Source: an uncultured Pseudomonadota bacterium
Lineage (GTDB): Bacteria > Myxococcota_A > UBA796 > GCA-2862545
DNA length: 64,000 bases
Assembly: GCA_913061235.1 (NCBI GenBank)
Contig: CAJXTB010000009.1
Location: 186,001 to 250,000, forward strand
Reading direction: 5' to 3'
The notes under the pieces were generated by a model. That model had not been told where the DNA came from. It did no database searches and was given only the letters and a program-made list of their open reading frames with translations. The translations under genes and the position numbers were made by a program. Below, one piece after another: positions 37,205 through 46,075 of the stretch (position 1 is the stretch's first letter; each line of letters starts with the position of its first letter).

Positions 37205-38070
37205 TCGGATTCTGCGGTCTCACCGCCCTCACTGCGTGCGTTGGTACGCGTGATGGCGTGGAGAACCCGGATGGCTGGTTTGATGACGGCTCCCAGATTG
37301 GTGTCGAAGAGTTCGTTGCGTTCACCGATGTCAACTACGACATTGCTGAAGGCGACGGAATTCGCGGCCTGAAAGACGCTGTCTTTCCGGTTGCGGCCGG
37401 CGGCGCTGGACGGGACACTCTAGTGTTCGGTGCGGACGATTCATCGGCTGAGGCCGGTGGATGTGCGCTCGAAACGAACCGCGAGCTTCCGTACATCGTC
37501 GAAGGCATTGCCACTGCCCATCCTCGCTTCTACTTTAAGAGTAGCGGTTGTGAGTGGGACAGCGACGAGAAGTACTACGGCAGTTTCTTCATCCAAGATG
37601 AGACCGGTGGCCAGATGGTCCTCGGCGACACCAAAGTGGCGAAGTTCGACATGGGCGACCGTGTTCGAATTCTTGTTCGCGGCGTGAAGACCAGCTTCGA
37701 GCTGGACATGGTGTACAGCTACGACCTGATCGACATTGTCGAGCGGGCCCAGCCCATCTTCTACGAAGAAATTGATCGTGAGTTCCGCTGTGACCTCGCA
37801 GAGCCCATCGACTGGGACGAGTGTGACACCGGCCGCGTGAAGCGCGTGACGGGAACCGTTGTGACGGACAAGGACACCTTCGGAGAGTTCGCCATCGAGA
37901 GTGATGACGGCATCCGCTGGAGCATTGGTCTTGACGTTGAACTCAATCGCCGTGGCATCAACTACCCTATTGGTACTCGCATTACGGCGACCGGACCCGT
38001 CCTGTACAGCTTCAGCGCTTACTCCCTCGTGGTCATGCGTAAGGGCCAAATCCAGGTTCTTGACGAGTAA
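37171..38070 (+). CDS. Lipoprotein with two OB-like domains
   Basis: A 299-residue protein with signal and lipobox (L-T-A-C, Cys23). Two strand-rich units look like OB folds: G-S-F-F-I-Q-D-E-T-G-G-Q (about residue 130) with M-G-D-R-V-R-I-L-V-R-G, and F-G-E-F-A-I-E-S-D-D-G (about 233) with I-G-T-R-I-T-A-T-G. This G-x-F-x-I-Q-D plus G-D-x-V-x-x-x-G pattern is seen in surface OB-fold proteins that accompany nucleases. Six Cys. Starts inside the end of the previous gene and ends before a terminator-like hairpin. Confidence 0.75.
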   Translation: MATLVRKYQRLVGFCGLTALTACVGTRDGVENPDGWFDDGSQIGVEEFVAFTDVNYDIAEGDGIRGLKDAVFPVAAGGAGRDTLVFGADDSSAEAGGCALETNRELPYIVEGIATAHPRFYFKSSGCEWDSDEKYYGSFFIQDETGGQMVLGDTKVAKFDMGDRVRILVRGVKTSFELDMVYSYDLIDIVERAQPIFYEEIDREFRCDLAEPIDWDECDTGRVKRVTGTVVTDKDTFGEFAIESDDGIRWSIGLDVELNRRGINYPIGTRITATGPVLYSFSAYSLVVMRKGQIQVLDE

Positions 38071-38153
38071 ACAGCTCGGACGTCAGAGGTCTGTGCGTGG
38101 CTCTTTACGAGTCACGCGGCATTTCCGATCTCGGACAGACGTCCAACCTAAAC

Positions 38154-38173
38154 GCAGGCCGCTTGCGGCCTGC
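38154..38173 (+). terminator. Hairpin between lipoprotein and porin genes
   Basis: GCAGGCCGC (38154-38162) pairs with GCGGCCTGC (38165-38173), followed by a T-rich stretch (TCTGATTTCTGACTTCTGAC). It lies 84 bases after the second lipoprotein and 75 before the barrel gene. It could be a partial terminator that lowers downstream expression. Confidence 0.6.
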
Positions 38174-38248
38174 TCTGATTTCTGACTTCTGACATCTGAA
38201 CTCCCGCTGCCCAACCTACAGGGCCGTGGTGAGAATCCGGAGATTCCA

Positions 38249-39790
38249 ATGTTCGCACGCGCCATCTGCGCTTTGTCGCTACTCACTGCATCCACCGCCT
38301 TGGCCCAAGACATTGAGTACTTGGACCCAGAGTTTGAGGGTGAAGAAGAGTCCAAGCTGCACGTCAACGGCATGTTTGAGACCCAGTGGCATGAGTACAA
38401 CAACCTGGACTTCCGTCTTCGGGATGAGACCTCTGACCAGACCATTCTGGACTCCGACGACCGCAACAGTTTTGCGTTCACCGGCGCTTCGTTGGCTCTC
38501 GCCTACGACGCTGACCCACGCACGACCATCGGTGTCGCCGTCGCTCACCGTGGCCTCTGGGGCAACGACCAGATCGGCAACATCAACCCCTTCGGCGGGT
38601 TCCTCTGGTTCAGTGCCTTGTTCGTCGAGCACAAGTTCGGCACGGGCGACAACGCGGTCAGCTTCAAGGTGGGTCGTCAGTTCTTCGACATCGGCGGCAT
38701 GCCTTCCAATGACTACGTCCTCGCCGACGTTCTCGACATGGTTCGCGTTGATGTCCCGATTGAAGGCGTTGGCTCCTTGGTGGTCATCCCAATGAACGTC
38801 GCTGGCCTTTCCAGTGGTACCGGTGACGCGAACTTCGTGTCCTTCATCGGTCAGAACACGACCCAGACCTTCGGGTTCCGCGGCGACCATATGACCCGTC
38901 GTAGCGGTGCAGTGCTCATCGTCGACAAGGCGGTCGAGGACTTGGATGTCCGCGCCTACGGCTTCTACACCGACATTGGTGCTCTCGGAAGCGGCTCGGA
39001 CATCTCGTACAACGGCGCGCTCGGCAACTTCAGCGACAACGACTGGGTGCTCAACGTAGGTGTCCGTGGTTCGTACGACGCCGGTGTCGTGACCCCCTAC
39101 GCTCACTTCGACTACTCGAACGGTGTTGACCGCAAGGAAGAGATCGTTGCGGACGTCGCTACCACCGGATTCGCCTTTGGCGGCGGTGCCCGCGTCAAGC
39201 TCGGTGACGACGAAGCCGGATTCCGTGGTGACCTTGGCTACTTCCAAGCGACCGGCGGCAGTGCCGGCCGCGACGGCCTGATGTTCAACCACGGTTACGT
39301 GGGAATGAAGGCCCGCCAAGTTGGCGGAATCCTCGGCAACCGTTTCCTCGGTTGGCATCCCACCGCATACGTGGGCATGTTCGGAATCGCTGACAACCCG
39401 CAGGACACAAGCCGCAAGGCCGGAATGCGCGTCATCGAAGCCCACGCTGGCTACGACTTTGGTCGCACCGCCTTCGACGTTGGCTACTGGTTCATGCAGG
39501 ACACCGCGACCAGCACCTACGACCGCGTTGACCAAGCCAATGAAGACGCACCCTTTGGCTACAGTCGCGAAGAGTTCTTCGCGCAGGAGCGCTACGGCGC
39601 TGTCCTCGGACACGAAATCAACGGCCATGTCGACTACGACCTGACCGATAGCTTCCGTCTCCAGGCCAACGGTGGCGTGTTCTTGCCGGGCAGTTTCTAC
39701 GAAACAGACATCGCGCGTGTTGCGGGTACTGCACTTGGTGGGGACCAATTCGCATGGGCCATCAACGGTGGCCTCCGCGTGGGGTTCTAA
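38249..39790 (+). CDS. Outer-membrane beta-barrel protein
   Basis: A 513-residue protein with a signal peptide (residues 1-19, A-L-A-Q). The rest alternates short amphipathic strands and loops with many Gly, Tyr, Phe and Asp, ending in G-G-L-R-V-G-F, with the C-terminal Phe required for outer-membrane barrel assembly. It probably forms a porin-like channel. The substrate is unknown. Its stop is immediately followed by the ATG of the lamin-tail lipoprotein, so it belongs to the same operon. GGAG precedes the ATG. Confidence 0.82.
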   Translation: MFARAICALSLLTASTALAQDIEYLDPEFEGEEESKLHVNGMFETQWHEYNNLDFRLRDETSDQTILDSDDRNSFAFTGASLALAYDADPRTTIGVAVAHRGLWGNDQIGNINPFGGFLWFSALFVEHKFGTGDNAVSFKVGRQFFDIGGMPSNDYVLADVLDMVRVDVPIEGVGSLVVIPMNVAGLSSGTGDANFVSFIGQNTTQTFGFRGDHMTRRSGAVLIVDKAVEDLDVRAYGFYTDIGALGSGSDISYNGALGNFSDNDWVLNVGVRGSYDAGVVTPYAHFDYSNGVDRKEEIVADVATTGFAFGGGARVKLGDDEAGFRGDLGYFQATGGSAGRDGLMFNHGYVGMKARQVGGILGNRFLGWHPTAYVGMFGIADNPQDTSRKAGMRVIEAHAGYDFGRTAFDVGYWFMQDTATSTYDRVDQANEDAPFGYSREEFFAQERYGAVLGHEINGHVDYDLTDSFRLQANGGVFLPGSFYETDIARVAGTALGGDQFAWAINGGLRVGF

Positions 39791-40498
39791 ATGCGATTCT
39801 TCCTACCACTTCTCGCCCTTGTGGCGTGTAATCCCGACCCGACGGATCAGATCGATCAGGGCGTCGGGTACCGAACGCCACAAGAAGGCGCCGGAACCAG
39901 CGGTGAGCGCGGTAATGTCGCGATCAGCGAGATCCTGTGGTCGGGCTCCGTCCGCAGTGATGGAACCTGGGACCCGACCGACATCTTCATTGAGATTCGC
40001 AATCAGGGGAGCTTGCCAGTCAATCTCTCCGGCTGGCGGATTGATCTCGAAGGCGTCTACGAGACCGGCTGGCGCATTCCGGACAGCGACCTTGTTCTTG
40101 AGACCGGAGAACACAGGTTCATCGCGGCCAAGGACACCGGCTGCTTCCCGAATCCCGACTGGATCATCCCAGATCTCTTTGCCCCGCTGAATGACCCCAT
40201 GCGGTACACGCTGAAAGACGCTGATGAGCGTCTGATCGAGCCTGCAGGGTCGAAGACTCAGCCGCCATTCGCCGGAGGCTACGACCTTGTTCGCAGCCGG
40301 TCGATGGAGCGCATTGAGTTGATGTTCGGTGGCCGTGGCTCAGAGCCGCAGAGCTGGCATTACTACAATGAGCAGGTCGAAGACATCCCGAACAACGTCG
40401 AAATGCTCGAAGACTGCCGTGAGCGCACTCTCGCGAGCCCTGGTCGCGCAAACAGCAAGGACTACTCCGGTGCCTTGTCTGCTGGAGGCTTTGAATGA
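39791..40498 (+). CDS. Lamin-tail-domain lipoprotein
   Basis: A 235-residue protein with signal and lipobox (A-L-V-A-C, Cys13). A lamin-tail (LTD-type) beta-sandwich is indicated by V-A-I-S-E-I-L-W-S, D-I-F-I-E-I-R-N and L-S-G-W-R-I. In bacteria LTDs occur in surface proteins, often with nucleases or phosphohydrolases. It starts directly after the barrel stop and overlaps the next gene by ATGA. The same domain recurs at the C-terminus of the PLD enzyme two genes downstream. Confidence 0.82.
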   Translation: MRFFLPLLALVACNPDPTDQIDQGVGYRTPQEGAGTSGERGNVAISEILWSGSVRSDGTWDPTDIFIEIRNQGSLPVNLSGWRIDLEGVYETGWRIPDSDLVLETGEHRFIAAKDTGCFPNPDWIIPDLFAPLNDPMRYTLKDADERLIEPAGSKTQPPFAGGYDLVRSRSMERIELMFGGRGSEPQSWHYYNEQVEDIPNNVEMLEDCRERTLASPGRANSKDYSGALSAGGFE

Positions 40499-41643
40499 GA
40501 CTCGCAACACTCGCCCCACTTGCGGCATTGGTCACGTCTTGCACGCTCGACCTTGAAGCCAGTGACTTCCGCCATGAAGTCAGCATGCATGTTGTCGACG
40601 CTGCCGAGACTTCGGCGCGCATGATCAACAGCATTGATGCTGCAGAACGCACGCTCGACGTTGCTCTGCCAGTCCTGACGGACACCAACATCTCCGACGC
40701 CATTGTCCGCGCCAAAGAGCGTGGAGTAGCCCTCCGCGTCATCACCGACATTGACCAAGCCGGAGACGCTGGTGTTGTCGCTCTGGTGGCCGCTGAAGTG
40801 CCGCTGCGCCTGGCAGATGGCGCATTGTCGTACTTTGACTTCAACATCAACACCAACGTCACCTTCGCCAGCGAAGAGGTTCGCATGAGCCATGCGTGGG
40901 TGTTGGTCGATGAAGAGCGTGCAACCCTCGCGTCGTACGCAGGCTCACTGGACGCTGGCAACCGAACCGTATTCGAGCTGCGCGGCGAAGACCTTCTTGA
41001 AGACCTGTGGACGGAGCACAACCAAGTGTTCGGCGGAAGTGACGCTACCGCCACGACCGCCTTTGATGACTCGGCCAAGTCCATTGCGGACTTCCGTTGG
41101 TTGTACCCAACGGACTCGCAGATGGCGCTTGAGATCTGGTTTGGTCCGCAAGAACGCCTAACGAAGCGCATGATCGACGCTGTGTACTCAGCCAAGTCCA
41201 CCATCTGGGTCAGCAGTGACCAGATCATCAACGAAGGCCTGATTCGCGCTCTTGAGTACAAGGCTCGTGACGGCTTTGATGTGCGCGTACTCGTTGGCGA
41301 CAAGCAGGCTGTGCAGTTCAATCCACGCACGCCGCCGGCGCTATTGGCGACCGAGACTCCCAACGTCTCCAAGCGTCGTCTGACTGGTGAGGTCTTGCCG
41401 ACCATGCTGCTCATTGACTACGAAATCGCCCGCGACGGGAACAACTACCCCACACGCGCTTTCATGCTGTCTCACGACATGGTCAGTGCCAGCCGCTTGT
41501 TCCAACAGACAACCGTTGCCAACGACCAGCTGATCGACGGAAACCTGATGGTTTTGAACGATTGGAAGGCTGACTTGCATCCGGACATGGTCGAATTGCG
41601 TACCTTGTTCGAGTCCATGTACGACCGCGGAGGTGACCTATGA
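40495..41643 (+). CDS. Phospholipase-D-fold lipoprotein, catalytically degenerate
   Basis: A 382-residue protein with signal and lipobox (L-V-T-S-C, Cys16) and two PLD-fold halves. Neither half has an intact H-x-K-x4-D motif: the first reads H-A-W-V-L-V-D-E (His133, Trp at the Lys position), the second L-P-T-M-L-L-I-D (no His or Lys). So it should not cleave phosphodiesters. It overlaps its neighbours by ATGA on both sides, and the next gene has both motifs intact. A structural or substrate-binding partner role is inferred. Confidence 0.82.
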   Translation: MRLATLAPLAALVTSCTLDLEASDFRHEVSMHVVDAAETSARMINSIDAAERTLDVALPVLTDTNISDAIVRAKERGVALRVITDIDQAGDAGVVALVAAEVPLRLADGALSYFDFNINTNVTFASEEVRMSHAWVLVDEERATLASYAGSLDAGNRTVFELRGEDLLEDLWTEHNQVFGGSDATATTAFDDSAKSIADFRWLYPTDSQMALEIWFGPQERLTKRMIDAVYSAKSTIWVSSDQIINEGLIRALEYKARDGFDVRVLVGDKQAVQFNPRTPPALLATETPNVSKRRLTGEVLPTMLLIDYEIARDGNNYPTRAFMLSHDMVSASRLFQQTTVANDQLIDGNLMVLNDWKADLHPDMVELRTLFESMYDRGGDL

Positions 41644-43361
41644 ACCGCTTGATCGCAGCAGCCTCTGTCCTGTTGATGGCCTGCAATCCGGCGCCTGACG
41701 AAGCGGACCTTGAAGGGACCCGTGGCGGTCGCGTAGACATCTTCTTCAATGACCCCGGCACCCGACCCAGCAATATGTGGGAGCCAGATGCAGAAGATGT
41801 GCTTGTTGAGGCCATTGATGGCGCTCAGGTGACATTGGACTTGGCGGTCATGGGCTTCACCCGCCAGCGCGTGATTGACGCTGTTGTGCGTGCAGACGAC
41901 CGCGGTGTTGTCGTCCGGTTCGTCGGAGACGCCGGTCACTTGTACAACCGTGGCTACCAGACCATGGCGGATGAACACATTCCGATGGTTGTGGGCAATG
42001 GCCCGCACATCATGCATCACAAGTTCTTTCTGATCGACAGCCGCTTTGTCTTCGCAGGAACGGCCAACATCAGCCCCACGGACTTGCGTCGCAACAGCAA
42101 CAACTTCGTGTACATCGACAGCCCGCCGGTTGCTGCTGACTTTCTAGACGAGTTCAACCAGATGTTTGCCGGCCGGTTCGGCAATACCAAGGTTGAGATC
42201 GACAACGGCCGCGTCTACCAAGTGGGCGATACCGAAGTTGAAGTCTGGTTCAGTCCGAACGAAGACGCCATGGGACGCATTCTCGAGTACGTGGATGCCG
42301 CCGAAGAGTCCGTTCGCTTCGCCATCTTTGCGTTCACCAAGGACCAGATTGGCTCGGCGTTCATCCGCAAGTCCATCGAGTTTGAGGACATGAACGAGCT
42401 GGACGACGGAACCCGCGTGGTCTCCGGTGTCATCGACCAGTCTCAGCTGCACAGTAATGGCCAGTTTCATGAGGTCTTCCGCCTCTTGGGCGCCGGCATT
42501 CCGATGCGTATGGACGGCAACGACAATGGCCGCCAGCCTGGTGACTACCAGGCCGGTGGTGGGCGTCTTCACAGTAAGACCATGATTATCGACGCTGACG
42601 GCATGGACCCGCTGGTCCTGACCGGCTCGTTCAACTGGTCGAGCTCTGCGACCATCAGTAACGACGAGTTCTTGTTGGTCCTGAAGGGACCGCGCGTCAC
42701 TGAGGCCTTTAAGGACTACTGGGACGGCTTGTGGGATGGCGGACGCCACCTCGGCGGCGCCAACATGGACGATGACGGTATTGAGCCTGGCGACGTGATC
42801 ATCAACGAAGTCATGTGGTTCGGTGTCAACAGCCAAGACACAGACGGAAACGACGAGTTTATCGAGCTGCGCAACACCACAGACGAGTGGATAAACCTCG
42901 ACTTGTGGCAGATCAGCAACGAGAACGACTTTGTTGTTGGCTTGCCACCGGGCTCGCGGATTCCGCCGAACGGCACCTTCCTCATCCTCGACCACACCCT
43001 AGAGCCCTACGCCGACGGTGTTCCGCAAGATGAGCTGTCTGCCTTTAGCGGTGCTGACTTGGTACTCAACCCGTTCAACGACAACCGTGCTGCACGCTTG
43101 TACCTCAAGGATGGCCAGGTGGAGCTGTTCTTGAAGGACCCGCAGAACAACGTCATCGACCGTGCAGGAGATGGCGGACCGGCCTTCTACGGTGGTATCG
43201 ATGGTCGCGTGATTCGCAGCATGGAGCGTCTGTCTCCACCGGGTGACGGGTCGGACTCCGACAACTGGCAGGCCTGTGGTCTGACCGAGGGCGGCGAGAA
43301 CGTCAACGAAGACTTCAAGGGTGAGATCATGGCCACACCAGGCGAAGAAAACTCCGAGTAG
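41640..43361 (+). CDS. Phospholipase-D-family lipoprotein with lamin-tail domain
   Basis: A 573-residue protein. Signal and lipobox L-L-M-A-C (Cys15). PLD half 1 has H-H-K-F-F-L-I-D (His126, Lys128, Asp133) and half 2 has H-S-K-T-M-I-I-D (His311, Lys313, Asp318), each followed by the G-T/S-x-N-x-S block. Both half-sites are intact, so phosphodiesterase activity is expected (nuclease or phospholipase). A lamin-tail domain starts at about residue 378 (I-I-N-E-V-M-W-F, E-F-I-E-L-R-N). It is surface- or periplasm-anchored and the last gene of the operon, before a strong terminator. Confidence 0.9.
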   Translation: MNRLIAAASVLLMACNPAPDEADLEGTRGGRVDIFFNDPGTRPSNMWEPDAEDVLVEAIDGAQVTLDLAVMGFTRQRVIDAVVRADDRGVVVRFVGDAGHLYNRGYQTMADEHIPMVVGNGPHIMHHKFFLIDSRFVFAGTANISPTDLRRNSNNFVYIDSPPVAADFLDEFNQMFAGRFGNTKVEIDNGRVYQVGDTEVEVWFSPNEDAMGRILEYVDAAEESVRFAIFAFTKDQIGSAFIRKSIEFEDMNELDDGTRVVSGVIDQSQLHSNGQFHEVFRLLGAGIPMRMDGNDNGRQPGDYQAGGGRLHSKTMIIDADGMDPLVLTGSFNWSSSATISNDEFLLVLKGPRVTEAFKDYWDGLWDGGRHLGGANMDDDGIEPGDVIINEVMWFGVNSQDTDGNDEFIELRNTTDEWINLDLWQISNENDFVVGLPPGSRIPPNGTFLILDHTLEPYADGVPQDELSAFSGADLVLNPFNDNRAARLYLKDGQVELFLKDPQNNVIDRAGDGGPAFYGGIDGRVIRSMERLSPPGDGSDSDNWQACGLTEGGENVNEDFKGEIMATPGEENSE

Positions 43362-43384
43362 GCGGCCTTCCGGTACTCATAAAG

Positions 43385-43415
43385 ACTCCCAGCTCGGTAC
43401 CGAGTTGGGAGTTTT
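43385..43415 (+). terminator. Intrinsic terminator of the PLD operon
   Basis: A near-perfect dyad (43385-43412, one G-T wobble, GGTACC centre) is followed directly by TTTTT. It lies 24 bases after the PLD stop. Confidence 0.9.
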
Positions 43416-43687
43416 TGTGTTTGGAGGGTCCACTGTTTGTTCCCCAGTGATCCTACGCTGATCTTACGTGCATGGAGCCCGATGGGGTGTAGGTTCGCGG
43501 GTATTGGCGGCGCATCCATTGGAAAGGACGATTGTTGCCTGTCGAATTTTGTCCCAGAAAGATGGAATGATTGTTACGCTCGCGCGTCTAGGACGAGCGA
43601 CGCCACAAACGCCGCACGTTTTTATCGGCGATGCCGACCCCAACCCCGAATGTGTCTCTCTTTTTGAGGCACCCAGTGAGGACCGCT
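43416..43687 (+). other. Gene-free stretch before the small exported protein
   Basis: About 270 bases after the terminator hold no convincing gene. A TTGTCC (around 43549) with a TGTTAC 17 bases further is a weak promoter candidate. The last 15 bases contain GAGG, the ribosome-binding site for the gene at 43688. Confidence 0.4.
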
Positions 43688-44125
43688 ATGACCCTTCGCA
43701 CCGCTCTTGTTGCCGTTGGCACTCTCTTCGCCACCACCGCTCTCGCTAGCGACATCACCCTGTCCCCTGGCTTCACCCCGGACCCGATGAACATGAGCAT
43801 CACCTCCGGTGGCACTACCCAGGCTTCGACCTGGCAAAGCAACTGTGCTGGTTGGGTTGCTGATCGTTCCAGCCCGGACATCAAGCTCAACTGGACCGCA
43901 AACGGCACCTTGCACATCTCGGCTACCTCGAGCGCAGACGTCACCCTCGTCGTCAATGACGCCAACGGAAACTGGCACTGCAACGATGACCAGAGCGGAA
44001 CCAACCCTGGTCTGACCATCAGCAACGCTTCTTCTGGCCTGGTTGAAGTCTGGGTTGGCTCCTACGAGTCCGGCGCTTACGCGTCCACCAACGTGCAGAT
44101 CTCTGAGATCGGCCAGTTCCAGTAA
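43688..44125 (+). CDS. Small exported protein, PPC-like beta domain
   Basis: A 145-residue protein. Signal peptide at residues 1-20 (T-A-L-A-S). The mature part is strand-rich and ends with V-E-V-W-V-G-S-Y-E-S-G-A-Y and V-Q-I-S-E, which resembles bacterial pre-peptidase C-terminal domains (G-S-Y/F ... Y-x-L-x-V/I-S). Two Cys may form a disulfide. The frame is open upstream to 43631, but GAGG and the signal peptide fix ATG 43688. A terminator follows. It is a stand-alone gene and may be abundant; function unknown. Confidence 0.75.
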   Translation: MTLRTALVAVGTLFATTALASDITLSPGFTPDPMNMSITSGGTTQASTWQSNCAGWVADRSSPDIKLNWTANGTLHISATSSADVTLVVNDANGNWHCNDDQSGTNPGLTISNASSGLVEVWVGSYESGAYASTNVQISEIGQFQ

Positions 44126-44147
44126 GCTCTCGGGCTTTCTAAGACGG

Positions 44148-44173
44148 ACGCCGTCACCTTCGGGTGGCGGCGT
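44148..44173 (+). terminator. UUCG-loop intrinsic terminator
   Basis: An 11-bp stem with one G-T wobble (44148-44158 with 44163-44173) closes a TTCG tetraloop, followed by TTGTCGTTT. It lies 22 bases after the small exported protein. Confidence 0.85.
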
Positions 44174-44222
44174 TTGTCGTTTGGGCGGATACACCCTCGG
44201 ACGAAGATGTCTGGAGGCGCCC

Positions 44223-44909
44223 ATGAATGTCGTTGTGACCGGTGCGAATCGTGGCTTGGGTCTCGAGTTTTGCAAGCAGCTACGCGCGGACGGCCACGCG
44301 GTTGTCGGGTCGTCTCGTGGGCGGTCACAGGCGCTGGATGGCACAGGTGTGCACGTCGAGAAGCTCGACATTGCCGACACCGAGAGCATTGCCCGCTTTG
44401 CTGCGGCTGTGGCCGAGCGGTTTGAGCGCGTGGACTTGCTGATCAACAACGCCGGCATCAACAGTAAGACGGCTCCAAAAGGGCAGAAGAACGTACGCTT
44501 GGGCGACCTGGAACCGCAGGGAATGCTGCGTATGATTCAGGTCAATGCGGTCGGGCCGGTTCTCGTCAGTCAGGCGCTCCTGCCGGTACTCGGTGTGGGA
44601 AGCCGAGTGGTGTCGATCAGCTCATGGCTGGGGTCGATTGCGGGAAAGACGTCGGGTGGAAACTACGGCTACTGTGCGAGCAAGGCCACGCTGAACATGC
44701 TGATGCGGACGTTCGCCCATGATGTCGCCAGTAAGGACATCACAAGCGTGGTCATCAATCCGGGCTGGGTGCAGACCAAGATGGGCGGCCCAAGAGCGCC
44801 GCTGACCCCTACAGAGTCCGTGACCGGCATGCTCTCGGTGGTTGCAGCGCTGACACCCGAGCAGAATGGCTCGTTCTTGCAGTGGGATGGTACTGAGAGC
44901 GCCTGGTAG
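44223..44909 (+). CDS. Short-chain dehydrogenase/reductase
   Basis: A 228-residue SDR. The NAD(P) motif T-G-A-N-R-G-L-G is at residues 6-13; N-N-A-G follows at about 76; the catalytic Ser is in S-I-S-S-W and the Tyr/Lys pair in Y-C-A-S-K. The Arg next to the first motif and S-S-R-G after the second strand suggest NADP preference. GGAGG precedes ATG 44223. It resembles C-factor-type SDRs (signalling reductases in myxobacteria are of this family), but the substrate cannot be told from sequence. Confidence 0.88.
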   Translation: MNVVVTGANRGLGLEFCKQLRADGHAVVGSSRGRSQALDGTGVHVEKLDIADTESIARFAAAVAERFERVDLLINNAGINSKTAPKGQKNVRLGDLEPQGMLRMIQVNAVGPVLVSQALLPVLGVGSRVVSISSWLGSIAGKTSGGNYGYCASKATLNMLMRTFAHDVASKDITSVVINPGWVQTKMGGPRAPLTPTESVTGMLSVVAALTPEQNGSFLQWDGTESAW

Positions 44910-44935
44910 GCGACGCTTCCGTCGGGTGGCTCTGA

Positions 44936-46075
44936 TCAGCGACGAACAAGGAGGTAGACGTCTGCCCGTGCAGGAATGGGTGCGACGGCCTGGTCGAAGG
45001 TCGTGCGGTCTGGGAAGGCACCTGCGAAGAAGTCGAGCTGGTACAGGTTTGGCTCGAAGGCGCCGCCGGTGTCCGCCAACACGACAAGGCGAAAGCCGTC
45101 GGTTGCACGAATGGCGTACACACCGCCAAGACCTAAGTTCTGGGCGTCTCCTGCAACGGCGGCTCCAGCTTGAAGCTGAATTTTGTCTTCGGTCGACTTG
45201 CCCCAGCCGCGCACGCCGTCCACCTCACGGAAGTACCAGAACCGGTCCTGACGCTCGGGATTGCGCTCGCCGTGAACGTACGGGATGCCGTTGCTGCGGT
45301 GTACGTTGAAGGTACGGGTGATTCCGGCGGCGAGGGTCAGCTCCACAGTGCCCTGCATGAGTGCTTCGTGGATGTCCTGGCGGCGCATCCACACCAATGC
45401 GGGCGCGAGCCCTTCACTCTGTCCTCCCGGGCCGAAGACCCCGTCCAGCACCTGCTTTCGCGTGTAGGCGTGTCGCAGCAAGTTGGGCTGTGCATCCGCT
45501 TGTTCGAGGGACAGCTGGGCCTCTTCAGTAGGAATGCCGTACAAGCCAGTGTTGTGGACGTCCGTTGCGACGGCACTGCCAAAGTGTTGGTAGACCAAGT
45601 ACTTGGTGATTCGCACGCGCCCGCCGGACACCGTCACCCCGTTGGAGCGTGCCTGTTCAGCGTCTCCGGCCCACTTCAATACGCGGAAGTGGGCGCTGAG
45701 AAAGTCCGGATCTTCGAGGCGTTGTCCAGGACGACCTTCGTCTTCGGCGGCCACCTGTGTGATGAAGGCGAGGGTGTCGCGTACGTCTTGCGGGGTGACG
45801 GCGAGCTCGTCCCGCATGCCGTGTGGTGCGCTGCTGTCTCCACGAAGGTCGCTGCGCCACAGGTAGTCGGAGGTGCTCTGGGCGACGCTAGCTAAGGCTC
45901 TAGCGTCTGTTCGTATGGTCGCACCCGTCCAGTCCATGTCCACCTCGGTGAACAACGAAGCGGGCTGAACCACCGCTGGTGTGGCTGTGGCCTCGGGCCC
46001 TACAACGGGCCAGTCCGCACGTGCAGACGTCGCAAACAGCGTCAGTAGCAGCGCAATCACACTACGATGTTTCAC
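44936..46075 (-). CDS. MltA-like lytic murein transglycosylase
   Basis: A 379-residue exported protein starting at GTG 46075 with signal peptide M-K-H-R-S-V-I-A-L-L-L to A-R-A. The middle matches the MltA specificity domain (T-G-L-Y-G-I-P, R-Q-D-I-H-E-A-L-M-Q-G). The C-terminal 3D domain has the three conserved Asp (A-T-D-G, A-D-T-G-G-A, L-D-F-F-A-G). These enzymes cleave peptidoglycan to 1,6-anhydroMurNAc. Unlike E. coli MltA it has no lipobox. Its start overlaps the end of the esterase gene and a parS-like site lies across that junction. Confidence 0.85.
   Translation of the reverse strand: MKHRSVIALLLTLFATSARADWPVVGPEATATPAVVQPASLFTEVDMDWTGATIRTDARALASVAQSTSDYLWRSDLRGDSSAPHGMRDELAVTPQDVRDTLAFITQVAAEDEGRPGQRLEDPDFLSAHFRVLKWAGDAEQARSNGVTVSGGRVRITKYLVYQHFGSAVATDVHNTGLYGIPTEEAQLSLEQADAQPNLLRHAYTRKQVLDGVFGPGGQSEGLAPALVWMRRQDIHEALMQGTVELTLAAGITRTFNVHRSNGIPYVHGERNPERQDRFWYFREVDGVRGWGKSTEDKIQLQAGAAVAGDAQNLGLGGVYAIRATDGFRLVVLADTGGAFEPNLYQLDFFAGAFPDRTTFDQAVAPIPARADVYLLVRR

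Noticed and set aside
38279-39748. 489-codon open frame on the minus strand opposite the beta-barrel gene
   Set aside because: It is an antisense shadow of a clear signal-peptide barrel gene, has no family motif and reads as an Asp/Val/Glu-biased sequence typical of reversed high-GC codons.
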